Made by a program: the position numbers and the translations under genes. A DNA stretch of 64,000 bases from Apium graveolens (taxonomy: Eukaryota > Streptophyta > Magnoliopsida > Apiales > Apiaceae), in assembly GCF_009905375.1 (NCBI RefSeq), contig NC_133652.1:120859797-120923796 (forward strand), given 5' to 3'. The notes under the pieces were generated by a model, which was given only the letters and a program-made list of their open reading frames with translations, was not told where the DNA came from and did no database searches. Shown piece after piece: positions 46,496-57,928 of the stretch; position 1 is the first letter of the stretch, and each line of letters begins with the position of its first letter.

Positions 46496-47903
46496 TTGAA
46501 TCTGTTAACTTCATGTGAAGAATTATCCAAGGAATTTGACAAGTTGGAAATTGAAATTCGTGTTCCCAATGAATCTACTGAAGCTATCTATGCTATGACT
46601 TTTCAACCGGAATTACTAGAGAAGATTCGACGCTATCAAGAAGAAGTGATGAGTCAAGATGACGACTTAACAGGAGAAGAAATTACAACCCAGAAGGATA
46701 ATGAAGGAATCTTACGTTTTGCATCAAGAATCTGGATCCTTAATGTGGCAGAACTAAAGGAAGAAATATTGCGAGATGCGCACAATTCGAAGTATTCCAT
46801 TCATCCAGGAAGTACAAAAATGTACCGCGATATGAAGGAAAACTTTTGGTGGCCAAATATGAAGAAGGAGATGGCCGAATGGGTAAGTAAATGCTACACA
46901 TGCCAGCGAGTTAAAGCAGAACATTAACGTCCCAGTGGATTACTGCAGCCATTAAATATTCCAGAATGGAAATGGGAACATCTAGCGATGGATTTTGTAG
47001 TAAGACTTCCAAGGACTAAAGCAAATCATGATGCGATATGGGTAATCATTGATAGACTAACAAAGTCAGCACATTTTCTACCGATTAATGATAGATTTTT
47101 GCTCGACAAGCTAGTGCACTTGTATCTTAAGGAAATTGTAATCCGACATAGAGTTCCAATATCTATCGTGTCTGATCGAGATCCCCGTTTCAATTCAAGA
47201 TTTTTGAGACAATTTCAAGAGTTTTTGCGATTGACTTTGAAGGCAGTTGGAATGAGCATTTACCTTTGGTTAAATTTTCTTACAACAATAGCTATCATGC
47301 AAGCATTGGAATGCCATTGTACGAAGCGTTATATGGAAGAAAATGCAGATCACCAGTATATTGGGATGAAGTTGGAGAACGCAAAGTTTTGGGTCCAGAA
47401 TTAATCCAACAGACTAAAGAAAGATAGAACTTATTCGAAAATGATTGGATGCATTACGAAATAGACAACGCAAATATGCAGATCAAGCCAGGAAGGATAT
47501 GGACTACCAAGAAGGAGAGCATGTGCTACTCATAATATCTCCATGGAAAGGATTGACCAGATTTGGCAACAAGGGTAAATTAAAGACACGATACGTCAGA
47601 CCATTTGAAATTTTGAAGAAAGTGGGAAAAGTTGCGTACGAATTAGCTTTACCACCTCATATGCAGCATATTCACAATGTGTTTCACGTGTCAATGCTTA
47701 AGCGATATAATGCTGATTCTAGGCATGTAATAGAGTACGAACCGGTAGATATCCAACCTGATTTGTCTTTTGTAGAACACCCGGTAAAAATTTTAGATCG
47801 GCGAGAGAAACTGTTGAGAAATAAGTCTGTATCTCTAGTACGAGTATTGTGGAGAAACCCTATGGTTGAAGAATCATCCTGGGAACTTGAGAGTGAAATT
47901 TAG
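46496..47903 (+). pseudogene. Chr2 integrase with internal deletion
   Basis: The HHCC zinc region ([25 protein letters not shown]) lies in 46496-46927. The catalytic core (46988-47404) has MDFVVRL and [11 protein letters not shown], but about 100 bases are missing near 47222 relative to Chr1, and with them AYHPQTDGHSERT and the catalytic Glu. GAGTTT flanks the junction in Chr1 and Chr2, suggesting a microhomology deletion. The C-terminal domain (47445-47903) still has GPFEI-like RPFEI and WRNPMVEESSWELE, ending early at TAG. Confidence 0.9.
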
Positions 47904-47955
47904 AGAAATATTCTTATTTGCTTTCATAGTGAGATTCTGAGGACAGAATCCTATT

Positions 47956-47967
47956 AAGGGGGAAGGA
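47956..47967 (+). other. Chr2 polypurine tract
   Basis: AAGGGGGAAGGA directly before the LTR start TGGAACGTCTGGG. It differs from the Chr1 tract by one G. Confidence 0.88.
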
Positions 47968-50900
47968 TGGAACGTCTGGGAAATTTATGTCTGTATTGTA
48001 TCATATTTATAATAAATTATGTTTGTTAATGTGTCATTTATGTGTAATTAACTGTCAAACCCTAATTGCTATGTGTTACGTGCATTCTGTGTCGTCCATG
48101 TATTTTTAAGATATTTTTCAGATACTTTATTTTTGCATTCATAGCTTTCATTTCAAAAGTTTTACGACCCGGATCATGATTTTAAAGCAGGTATTTCAAA
48201 TAAACAATGGGCCTTATTTTCATCAAACAGCTTTTACTATCACATTATTCTGAACATCTAGGTATTTTACAAATTTTCTCGTTTCACGAAAAATGACTTT
48301 TCCGGGCCCCATTGGGTGTTAAAAACCCCACAAAAATCAAATTTTTATTTTTATAAAATTATAGGACTTTCATTTATACCATTTCTTTGTATTTTTGCAT
48401 TATTCATAATTTTTGGCAAAATTTTGGCATATATATTTCATATATAAAATATTTATAAATTAAATTTTAATACTCAAAAATTATGAAATTAGGGGCTTAT
48501 TAATTTTAAAAGATGTAGAGTTAGGGCCTTAATTTTAATTAGGATTATTAATTTTACTATTATAAATAGCCTAATTATTAATTAATTAATAAAAATCAGA
48601 AAATTCTCTGTAGTCGGGTTTAGGGTTTGCAATTCGGGTCAAGAATTTGAGCAGTGATTCCGATCAGTTTTCGGCATCGATTACAGTCATGTAAGTACTT
48701 AAAACGAAGCTCTTGAGTTGTTCTTTCAGTTTCTATCATTAATTTCATGTTTAAATCAGTATATTTTTAATTTCGATTATAGGGTTCTTAACTGCGATTT
48801 GAAGTTTTTATTTCTAGGGCTTGTTGAATGATTTTGATGGCTGATATAGTTTCTCTACGTTGTAAGAAATCGATTGGTACTAATTAATTGAACAAACGAT
48901 ACTTGGATCATTGAATTCGATTTCTAGGGTTTATGCCTAATTTTTAATTAGCCGTTTCTGATTTTACAGATAGCTGAGGTATATAGTGATATAGGGGTTT
49001 GATTGTGTATGTTTTAAGCTTTATTTTAAGCTATAGATTATAATTTTTCATGTACAAATCTGTGATTTCGACTTTTGATCGGAAAACTTTAAAGTTTGGC
49101 CGGAGATTTTGATTCCTGGATGATTACGAGTTATGTTCTCCAGAATTGGAATGGTGAAGTGATGAGAAACGATATGGCATCGAAAATACTATCAAATGGT
49201 ACCTGTTTAGTCGATATCGGAGCATCGCCAGAGTCCAGGGACTCACCGGATTCTGGGTTGATTCCGGCAAGTTCATCCCGACCCGGGATGATCTTCCCCA
49301 GCCCGTTTCGACCCGGTTTTTAAACCCGATTTTGATCCTTAACTGTCAGAAATGGATTTCTGACAAATGATTCTGAGAATTATTTTTTATTTTATTTTAT
49401 TTTAATTATAAAATCAGTTTTATTTATTTTATAAATTGATTAATTGATTATTTAATTAATTAATTTATATTATAAATAATTTTGAAATATTTTCTAAAAA
49501 TCCGATTTAAGTATTTTCTTAATTATTTATTAATTATTAATTATTTATTATTTATTAATTATTTAAAATGATTATTTATTTTGATAATTAATCAAATAAT
49601 TTTCAATAAATCATAATAAATTCACTTTAATTCCAAAAATTATAGAAAAATCATTTTTAGTTCTGGTTTTTCCTAAATAATTATTTAAAAATTATTTTAG
49701 GGTACAAAAATTAGTAATAATTATTTATATTGAATAATAAATTGAATTATATGTGTTTAATTGATATTAAATAGACCGTTAGTCCGATTCGAGCGAAACG
49801 AAAGCCCTTTGACTCAAAAAAAGAATTCTTTTCATTAAAAGTAATATTAAAACATAATTTCTTCTAAAAATTAGTTGACCTTGTTATTTGTTTGATTATC
49901 AGCCGAATCGCGTGCCGAGGCGAGTCCGATAAATCCCGAAAAATAGAAAATGAGTTAGATAATGATCAGCTAAGCGATCAGCGAGTCAATTTTGATTCTA
50001 AAAATTATTTTAACTATAAAAATGATTATGTGGCTTATGTGCTTACGTTTATTATATGGTTAATCGAGTCTTACTTGTTAATATATAATATATGAGTCAG
50101 TCATAAGCGCATGGGTAGACAATAGGAACGATGTGAAGCCGGTTCAAGACGCAATTGAAGTACGAAATGACTAAACCAGTCTATTTCTCTAACAGAAGCT
50201 AAGCCAGCAAGGCAGGTTGAGTCGGTGATAGATGAAGGTGATATAATTGAAGTGAGTCACGCAGAAGGCAAGTTTTTCCCCTATTCTAATTTGAGAATAG
50301 TGATATTTCTTCAGATTCTTATCACGCTTGCATTCTTTTGATTCTTGTTCATAAACACTGATACACACTTGTTATTCTCTTGTTCATATTTCATTTTGAT
50401 TCTTGATTTCTCCTTTTTCCTTTGAATTCATTATTCATATTCCAATTGCTACGTATGCACATTAGTATATTCTGATTAGAATATATCAAAGCATTCTAAT
50501 TGTTCCGGTTGCTACTCCATGGAATGGATAGTGATATTTTTGGGGATTAAGTTTACTTAATCCTAAGGACCGGGACATAACTGGATCCTTGAGATGGGCC
50601 GTAGTTCCTGGATGCCCGACTGGATCTATATAGTGGAATATAGATCTGCACCGTATCCTGGCTGATCAGTAGGGTATATATGCGAACTTGTGTCCAGTTT
50701 AGTTCGTTTGTACTCGCCAGCAATGACCTTCTTTCTATTCTCGCAGGGTTATATCTTTGCAGATATACCCAGATTATCGAATCGTTTAAACTGCTTTAAC
50801 ACTGTTTATATTTTGCAGACTTGTTGAGCAATTTTTGGCTCACCCCCTTTTTGTTGTTATTTACTTTATTGTTTTTAATTAAGAAGGAATATGAAACCCA

Positions 50901-51280
50901 TCAGGACTCGAGTGGTAAAGAAGCGGGTCAAGCCTCAGGATCCTCTCATACCCAAGGTGCTGATCCCAATCCAGGAGGAAAGCTTTGAGTTGCCCGAACA
51001 GGTGGAGTGTGGATAGTTATTTCATGTGTTTGAATAAAAGATGAAGTTGGTTTAAAACTGGTTAGACAATGGTTTGTAATAAAGAGAGTTGTAAGATTTT
51101 AAACTTGGTTTGTAATAAAGTAGTTAGTGGTTCTTGTTTTCATACTTCAACCTAAAAAGATCCTGGTTAGTGTTAAATGAGTTTAGATACATTTCTTTAT
51201 TATTTGTTAATCAGATTGTACAGGTTTGGTGATTAGCTAGTAACCCCCATACTTATACCCCGGGTCTGGAGGGTATTATA
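47968..51280 (+). repeat. Chr2 3' LTR
   Basis: A 3,313 bp LTR, the reverse complement of 11-3323 with many substitutions. Starts TGGAACG and ends TATTATA, so both termini have mutated from TGTAACG and CATTACA. TATAAATAGCC at 48561-48571 and the hairpin at 50826-50841 are kept. The 75-codon frame at 49096 and the others inside are not conserved in the other LTRs. Confidence 0.92.
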
Positions 51281-51283
51281 TAC

Positions 51284-51807
51284 AGTGCCCTTCTTCAATA
51301 ACCAAGCAAAAGTGCATGCAAGGGTAGTTTAGTCTTTTGGTGGATAGAAGAAGGTTAGTGGGGTATGAATTGTCTCTTATGCCCTTTAAATTGAATTGGA
51401 GGGTATTTGCATGCATGGGCAACTAAGTAATTTGCAATTTAAAAATTAACTAATTTATATAAAACAATTTTTATAAATATAAATGCACCTCCATAAATCA
51501 CAAAATAAATATCATAAAATAGCTTATGATTTTAGAAATTTAATGATATAAAATTTGAGAATTTATTGTTAAAAGATTTTTAAAATCGATTTTTCATATA
51601 AAATGAAGTACTTTTGATTATCATTTAAAAATACTAAATGCTAAGATTTTCTTTTCAAAATTTTTTATATAAACTACTACATTAAACACTTAGTTTATAG
51701 GCACTCAATCATATAGATCATCCACATTTATAATTCCATACAATTTTAATTTTAATTATATACACACAATTATATATAAATAGGGTTTAGAAATACTGAT
51801 CATAACA
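51284..51807 (-). repeat. Fragment of the 4 kb solo-LTR family
   Basis: Aligns with 31497-32010 on the same strand: TTAGTGGGG, GAATTGTCTTTTAGCCC-like text, then a shared end AAATACTGATCATAACA versus AAATACTGGTCGTAACA. The rest of that LTR is missing on the left, where Chr2 now ends. Confidence 0.75.
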
Positions 51808-53691
51808 TATTTTAATTACATAAATTCGATTTTAATTATTACAAATTCTAAAAATTATTATTTTAATTCTAAAAATTATTTTTAATTTAAAAATAAATCT
51901 GAATTAATTAGTTAATTAATTTTAGTTAATATTTAATTAGGTAATTGGTCAATTAATTCAAAAATTAATTGATTAATTGATTTAATTAATTATTAACTAA
52001 TTTTAATTGATTATTTAATTAGATTTAATAATTTATTTTTAATTAAAAATTTTGAAAAATAGTTTCGAGCTTTAAAATATTATTTTAAATTATTTTCAAG
52101 GCTCGATAAGTATTATAAAATGATTTTTGAATCCAGATTCGGGCAATCGAACCCTATTTATTGTTTTAAAATGATTCAACGGCCCGTTTTAATTCTGAAA
52201 AATGTTTAAAAATTCGTATTAAATATCCGAAAAATCATTTTAACACCGAATCTTCTTTGAAAAAGTATTTTCATTGAATATCTTACGTGGTATGTGCTAT
52301 ATGTGAACTGATTGATGTGTTATATGCGTATATGTGCGTTGTTTGACTTTTTTAATCGTAACTTTCAATTCGTAAATCGGATTCGGGTGAAACAAAGGGT
52401 AGATAGAAGCTTATATCGAATAGAATCAAGTGAGATAAGTATTGATAGATACTTGTGATGTTTGAGCAGAAAAATCGAGGCGTAGGAAAGGGAAGCAGAT
52501 AGTTGGTGAATAAGAGATAATGATTGAAAGCTAGAGAAGTGTTAGCAAGTTAAGTCAAGGCAAGTATTTCCGAAATTTCTTGTGATATATTACGAGTAAT
52601 TGATAGATCTGTTTTATATTACAAGTACTTTGAAGCACTGAACCCTAAAACTTAATTCCATTTATTGATCTTTGAGCCATAAACCTTATTCTTTATGAAC
52701 CATTGATTATTGAGTACCCAGATACGAACCACATATATACGATTTTACTCCACAAATACATACAAACTAAATACCGATCACTGAACCAAAATTGTTTAAC
52801 ACTCAAACCTTCATACCTTATACATTGAAGGACTAATCCTTATAACTATGAGACTTTGATTCTTCTGTTATCCAATCCTTTTTTTTGGCTGATAGCCAAT
52901 CCTTGTATTTACCATGTTGTTCCCTTGTAATGATTGTAAATCACCTTATGCTTAAAATCCAATATTGTTTATGATTCTGTTTATTATTTTACCTTGTTTA
53001 TTCTTTTATTGTTATTGTTATAGAATTATATTGTTTTTTATAAAAATATGGACCAGATTCATGGTCAGACCAGATTGGTGGTCATGTTAGGCCAATGTGT
53101 GCCTTGGATCCAGTAGTCAGAGCAGAGCCGTGTGCCTTGCTCGGGGTTAGTGCGTGACTGATCAGCAGCCTAACCTTGTTTTTTTTAAAAAAAATAAAAG
53201 TTAAGTATCCATTTCTAATTATTGCTTATCCATAAACTTGATACCTTAAATCATATCACTTGATCATTATTTAACCTCAGTATTTTTAATGTGACTTGCT
53301 GAGCTAGTTAGGTTATTTTTGCGATTCTGTTTATATTCTTTTCCAGTTAAGAAGGAACCGGTTGGTAGCGAGGATCCCCAATCAAGTGTGCGATTTAGGA
53401 TTCTAGGTTGAGCGGAATAAGCTAGTTAAAGACTTTTGTAATAGTTTAAGTTTGGAAGTTTGTAAGAATATTTAATATTCAGTTGTAAGTTTAAATAGTT
53501 GGGATTTGGGCGTTTGTAATATAAGTGTGTGTTTGTGGCTTGTGTACATACTTTAACCTGTTGCGATCCATGCATGTTGGTAAGTAGGGTCACTGCATAT
53601 TATTATCTTTATTATTGTTATAAACAGGTTTATATATAGGGTGTGTGTTGTGGACCCCAAACTTCTGACCCGGGTTTGGAGGGCGCCACAT
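51808..53691 (+). repeat. Partial LTR of another gypsy family, 3' part
   Basis: AT-rich to about 52100, then LTR-like sequence that ends GACCCGGGTTTGGAGGGCGC-CACA, resembling the chromovirus LTR end GGGTCTGGAGGGCATTACA. It contains GCTGAGCTAGTTAGGTTA at about 53299, a diverged form of the conserved hairpin block, then TTCCAGTTAAGAAGGAA as in the Chr LTRs (TTAAGAAGGAATATG). No start (TG) was located, so the left end is truncated or unrecognised. No coding domain. Confidence 0.55.
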
Positions 53692-53977
53692 ATAATTCAT
53701 GTCACGGGTTCTTTGTTTAGTTGCAACAAACAGATCTATAAAATCTTGTATTCTCTCAAGAGAAGTAGCTGAGTTCTTATTTTCAAGAACACAGATTTGT
53801 AGCAAGACAAATTTGATTTAATACAAATCAAGTGAGTTTTTGATAATCTGCTTGAGTGTTTGCATTTAATATTTTATCTCTACAAATTCATACAACTATT
53901 CTTTTCCTTAAGCCAAAAGCTAATTCAAAATTAAGAAAACATATTACCCCCCTATGTGTTACATTTCATACCTAACA
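53692..53977 (+). repeat. 3' end of a copia 5' LTR (element 'CopI')
   Basis: It ends ATTTCATACCTAACA directly before a primer site. The left part of the LTR is cut where the gypsy LTR at 51808-53691 ends. Composition (TTACCCCCCTATG near the end) is like other SIRE-type LTR tails in the window. Confidence 0.7.
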
Positions 53978-53979
53978 AG

Positions 53980-53991
53980 TGGTATCAGAGC
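53980..53991 (+). other. CopI primer-binding site
   Basis: TGGTATCAGAGC, an exact initiator-Met complement two bases after the LTR end. Confidence 0.9.
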
Positions 53992-54026
53992 AAAATCTGA
54001 AATTAAACAGATTAGATCTTGGAAGT

Positions 54027-54468
54027 ATGGATGCACAAAATATCAGTAGTATCAAGATTCATGTCTTTGAGAAAGTAAACTATACCCTGTGGAAAAAGAA
54101 AATGATGTTGTTCATCAGGATGGCCAATCCAATATATATTTAAATTCTTAAGCATGGACCCTTCATTCCTATGATAAGGGTTCCTGAATCAATAGAAGGA
54201 GACATGGTCATTCCTGCACACTTTGGTCCTAAAGATCCATCTACCTACACTGGACCAGAGAAAGAGAAGGTTGCACTTGACATTGGCTTACAACTTATAC
54301 TCATTGAGTCCCTTGATAAGGTGATGTACAACAACATTATCCATCAGTCAGCTAAGCAAATATGAGAGAAGATTGAAATCTTGTGTGAAAGAACTGAAGA
54401 GGTGAGATCTAACTAGAGAAGGATCTTGGTTTCATAATATGAGGGTTTCATGGCTAAACCAAAAGAAG
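54027..54468 (+). pseudogene. CopI gag fragment
   Basis: Starts ATG at 54027 (MDAQNISSIKIHVFEKVNYTL), with the copia gag entry WKKKMMLFI. Stops at about 54141 and within EKIEILCERTEEVRS break it. The 64-codon open piece 54171-54365 is its middle. It ends abruptly at 54468, where CACTACACC of the next element begins. Relationship to SIRE-type gag is inferred from the entry motif and the preceding primer site. Confidence 0.7.
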
Positions 54469-55845
54469 CACTACACCATAGATTGCTTCTTGTAACATTA
54501 AAACCGTGTCTCTATAGATCCTATTTGACGTTGCTATAGGCCAAAAAAAAGGCTATAGCAACACATTTGTTATGTTAAGTCCTGAGCAGTAACTATATGT
54601 ATCTATAGCAACATCAAACCAAGTCTAAGGTAACATAACTCCATATGTTATAATAGATCCATATAAATACTGTAATAGCATACTACAACAACATATAAAA
54701 CTATATTAGAGTAGTTGTTCTATTTTTTTTAAAAGTGGGCCCCATATATGTGGGGCCCACCTACATAGTTTTTAAATTTCATATTAAATAATTTGTTTTT
54801 ACTTGTTTTTCTTTAAATTTTTACAAATATAATAATAAAAATGATGAATATTTTAATCTAAAAATATAAATAAAAATATTTCAAAAATAATTAGACTAGC
54901 TCGCATTAGATTAACAAATATAAAACTCATGGATTATTGCAAATACATAAATCAAAATTTGTAAAAACTTCATTCTAACTTAATCAAGTTGTGTAAATGT
55001 AAACAATCTATGTGCTACAATATGCATATATGGTTGTTTAATCAAACACAATTCTTAACCTCCAGAGCTTCAATTGCGGTCTTCAAAGAGCCTATGCCTT
55101 GAGTGCTCTAAGAGAATGATCATAACCCTTGGTGATAGATGTATGCTCTTTTGTAACAAAGACAGTCCTGGCATTTAATACAGGAACAATGAACAACTTT
55201 GACACAAGATTAAACCCTGAAGATGAAACTCTAACTTCTATTATTTTAACGGAATCTACAAATAATAAATAACTAGTAACTTGGAAATGTATCTAATGTT
55301 GCACTTTAAGAGCAACTTGACCTGCAATTCCCAAATTGTTCTGGGATTTTTTGAGTAAAAAATCTTCAGCCTAAGAAGTGTAAATGAACGTACAGATGTA
55401 GCATCATATACAGTGGGAACTGGGAAGGCACATTACATGTGTCAATGTTAATACTTGAGCCACTCCAGTATATCTAATTTATCTTCAACTACAACCTAAA
55501 ACTGGCTTTATTTTGTATAACTATCATATACAACATTGCATACTAAATGAAACTGAATTTAAATATATAAATGCTAGTATCAAGAAAAAAATAAACCATG
55601 TGAAAAAGACATACCACTACCAATCTAAGAAAACAATAGGTGGTTAAAGCTAAATCCAACCAGTGAATTTTTGCCAAAACCTCCCTGTCAAACAGAGATA
55701 ATTGATTGTTCACAGTTTGAATTTGGATTATTCTCAGTAACTAATAAATGTAATGTAACTTGGAAATTGTAACTCTAGACGTTTGGTTGGTTTCGTATGA
55801 TTTTTGTTAACTGCAAAGTGCAGTTTGGAAAGCAATGATACCAGA
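54469..55845 (+). mobile_element. CACTA-like transposon end with AT-rich filler
   Basis: It begins CACTACACCATAG, the 5'-CACTA signature of En/Spm elements, and interrupts CopI gag. Subterminal repeats TTGCTATAGGCC (54531-54542), GGCTATAGCAAC (54551-54562) and CTATAGCAACATC (54603-54615) fit such ends. I found no matching TAGTG terminus and no transposase, so it is a non-autonomous or truncated copy. Minus-strand 55063-55235 contains a 45-codon open stretch (FNLVSKLFIVPVLNARTVFV and onward) and an adjacent frame reading GSLKTAIEALEV; this may be a captured coding fragment, unidentified. Confidence 0.45.
54735..54760. promoter_or_regulatory. Perfect GTGGGCCCCA hairpin
   Basis: GTGGGCCCCA and TGGGGCCCAC are exact reverse complements around a 6-base loop, TATATG. 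It is the only GC-rich spot in the CACTA-like segment. The arms contain GTGGGCCC/GGGCCCAC, which resemble TCP and site II promoter elements of plants; function here is speculative. Confidence 0.6.
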
Positions 55846-55982
55846 CACTACAAAACAACATTGTTGTTTTTCATAAAATCTGAGATATTATTTCACAGAC
55901 AACTTAAATAAAAAGTATGATTGCAGCCAGTTGGAAAGGATGCGATGTTAAATGCAGTTTTAATCTCCTCATACTATGGTAC
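55846..55982. other. Unassigned DNA with a second CACTA-like start
   Basis: CACTACAAAACAACA at 55846 resembles a second CACTA terminus in the same orientation. No gene is visible before the CopB LTR. GGTAC at 55978-55982 is the left half of the presumed CopB target duplication; its partner is not in the window. Confidence 0.35.
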
Positions 55983-56328
55983 TGTTAGGAATATGTTGTG
56001 TACTTGATGATAAACTAAACAAAACACCTTAGTAGATTTAACTTAATGAATTTTGTAGCACTCGATGAATGATCAATTATAGTCCCGACGGATGATTCAA
56101 TATAGTCCCGACGGATGACTAATTGATATCCATCGGGTGAGTAGCTTATGTAACAATAAGTCATGTAGCACATTTCTGCAAATAACTTTGTATAGTTTCT
56201 ATAGTAGCTTATGAGTCATGGAGACTACTAGTAGATGTGCAGAATAGGTTGATTAAATATACATATAAGATGTCTTGTAATTATGCACAAATAAAATGGA
56301 GTCAAATGATAAATGGCTACCCGACGGA

Positions 56329-56410
56329 TGATTAACAAAGCTACCCGACGGATGATCAACAAGGCAACCCGACGGATACCAAGCATGTACCCGATGGATG
56401 ATCAATTCAA
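56329..56410. repeat. Tandem CCGACGGATGATCAAC units in CopB LTR
   Basis: Four units of about 15-24 bases carrying CCCGACGGAT or CCCGATGGAT followed by GATNAACAA. The CopA LTR has the cognate cluster at 27499-27622 with CAACGGATG. The 69-codon frame across it is an artefact. Confidence 0.85.
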
Positions 56411-56785
56411 ACACCTGTTGACAGTGACAACACAGTCACATGAGTTGGGTGTTTGCAAAAGGAATGTGGCAGCCTGTTTAACAGGAAATGAAGAACAAAG
56501 AAGCATTACCATTTCCATATAAGTCAAGAAGATTTTCAAAGGTGCTGTAATAGAGTAGTGAAGCAGCATGGAGTTTGACTTAATAGTTTTGTTTTATTAT
56601 CTTGTCTTATTACCATGTAAACTTGGTGGTATATAAACCAAGTGTAGCAAGTAGAACAAATAACTAAACAAACACTTTTAGAAGAGAAATAGAAAAAGCT
56701 GTAACTGTTAAGAATTTTTTTATAGTTTGTTTGTTCACTTGTAAAGCAGCTGTGAGATAATTTGTTCTTCACAGAGTTCTTAATT

Positions 56786-56788
<3 letters not shown>

Positions 56789-56835
<47 letters not shown>
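56789..56835. repeat. (TA)n microsatellite
   Basis: About 47 bases of uninterrupted TA in the CopB LTR. The same site in CopA (32068-32086) has only about 19. Confidence 0.95.
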
Positions 56836-56837
<2 letters not shown>

Positions 56838-57053
56838 GGTGGATACTTTCAAATCCACCAGAAAGTTTTAAAGACTTGTGTTTTTATTACTTTGTGTTTT
56901 TGATTTATTTAACTTATGATTGGACACCTTGCAATTCAAAACACTTATATATATAGTTTGAGTTAGAACATTTTATAGTTCAAGAAAAAGTTTACTAGAA
57001 TTACATTCAACCCCCCTTCTGTAATTCTTGTTGCATTGTTAGGGACTAACAAT

Positions 57054-57065
57054 TGGTATCAGAGC
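57054..57065 (+). other. CopB primer-binding site
   Basis: TGGTATCAGAGC two bases after CTAACA, identical to the CopA site. Confidence 0.93.
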
Positions 57066-57111
57066 AAACTCTTGAATCACAAAGAGTTTAAAGATCACAA
57101 CAAATAGCAAG

Positions 57112-57928
57112 ATGAACAAGAAGGATGTTGGAGTCAAGATTCCCTTTCTAGACAAAGATAATTACCATCACTGGAAGGTAAAGATGCATCTGCATTTACT
57201 TTCTCAAGATGAGGCCTATGTGGATTGCATAGAGAGAGGTCCTCATGTACCAATGAGAGCTACAACTGGAAATGAGACATCAGTTCCCAAGCCAAGGCAT
57301 GAATGGTCAGATCCTGATATTGAACAAGTCGGGAAAGACAAGAAGGCCATGAATATTCTGTTCAGTGGAGTTGATGGTGACATGTTTGATAACATCATTA
57401 ACTGCAAGACAGCCAAGGAAGTTTGGGATACCATTCAAATAATCCGGGATGCCACTGAACAAGTTAGAGAAAACAAGATGCAGTTATTAATTCAGCAATA
57501 TGATCATTTCCACTATGAAGAAGGTGAAACTCTCACTGATATCTTTATTAGATTTTAAAGGCTACTAAATGGTCTGAAGCTGCATGGAAGAGTCTACCAA
57601 ACCAAAGATTCTAACCTCAAATTCCTGAGATCCCTTCCAAAAGATTGGAAACCAATGACAGTCTCCTTGAGAAATTCAAAAGAATACAAGGAGTTTACAC
57701 TAGAGAGACTGTATGGCATTCTAAAGACTTATGAGCTTGAAATAGAGCAAGATGAAAGAATGGAGAAAGGGAGGAAGAAAGGCGGGTCCATTACAATGGT
57801 TGCTGAGTTAGAGAAAGAGAAGCAGATGAAGATGAAAGCTGTTAAATCTACATCAAAGGTCTGTGAAGGAAGGGAAAAGGGTTGGTAGCTGATAATGAAG
57901 ATCCATTGAGTCAAGATGACATGGATGA
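57112..57928 (+). pseudogene. CopB gag, interrupted by CopC
   Basis: Starts ATG 57112 (MNKKDVGVKIPFLDKDNYHH) and stays open for 148 codons to a TAA at 57556-57558, where CopA has CAA (Gln). The frame then continues (57655-57888: LRNSKEYKEFTLERLYGILK) to LSQDDMDD, where the CopC LTR begins. SIRE/Maximus type gag; compared with CopA it is far better preserved. The remainder of CopB would lie beyond CopC, outside the window. Confidence 0.9.
57924..57928. repeat. Left target-site duplication of CopC (GATGA, presumed)
   Basis: GATGA directly precedes TGTTAGG. CopA gag continues uninterrupted at this place (GATGACATAGATGAAC), which confirms that CopC is an insertion into CopB. The right copy is outside the window. 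Confidence 0.6.

Larger units (their letters stand above)
42535..51280 (+). mobile_element. Chr2: second chromovirus copy, 5'-truncated
   Basis: The same family as Chr1 in opposite orientation: matching upstream ORF, gag start, pol and 3.3 kb LTR. The 5' LTR and primer site are missing. Homology to Chr1 starts at about CCAGAGCC (42536), directly within the CopA extra ORF. No target duplication can be defined. Pol has more lesions than Chr1, including loss of essential active-site residues. Confidence 0.9.
55983..57051 (+). repeat. CopB 5' LTR
   Basis: A 1,069 bp LTR with TGTTAG...CTAACA ends, matching the CopA LTR. It contains CGACGGATG motifs at 56085-56118 and a tandem cluster at 56329-56410, TATATAAA at 56630-56637 within ACTTGGT/ACCAAGT arms, and a (TA)n tract at about 56789-56835. 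Confidence 0.93.

Noticed and set aside
56313..56522. 69-codon frame with ATRRMINK repeats
   Set aside because: Artefact of the CGACGGATGATCAAC tandem cluster in the CopB LTR.
56762..56956. 64-codon frame with an Ile-Tyr run
   Set aside because: Produced by the (TA)n tract; no coding meaning.
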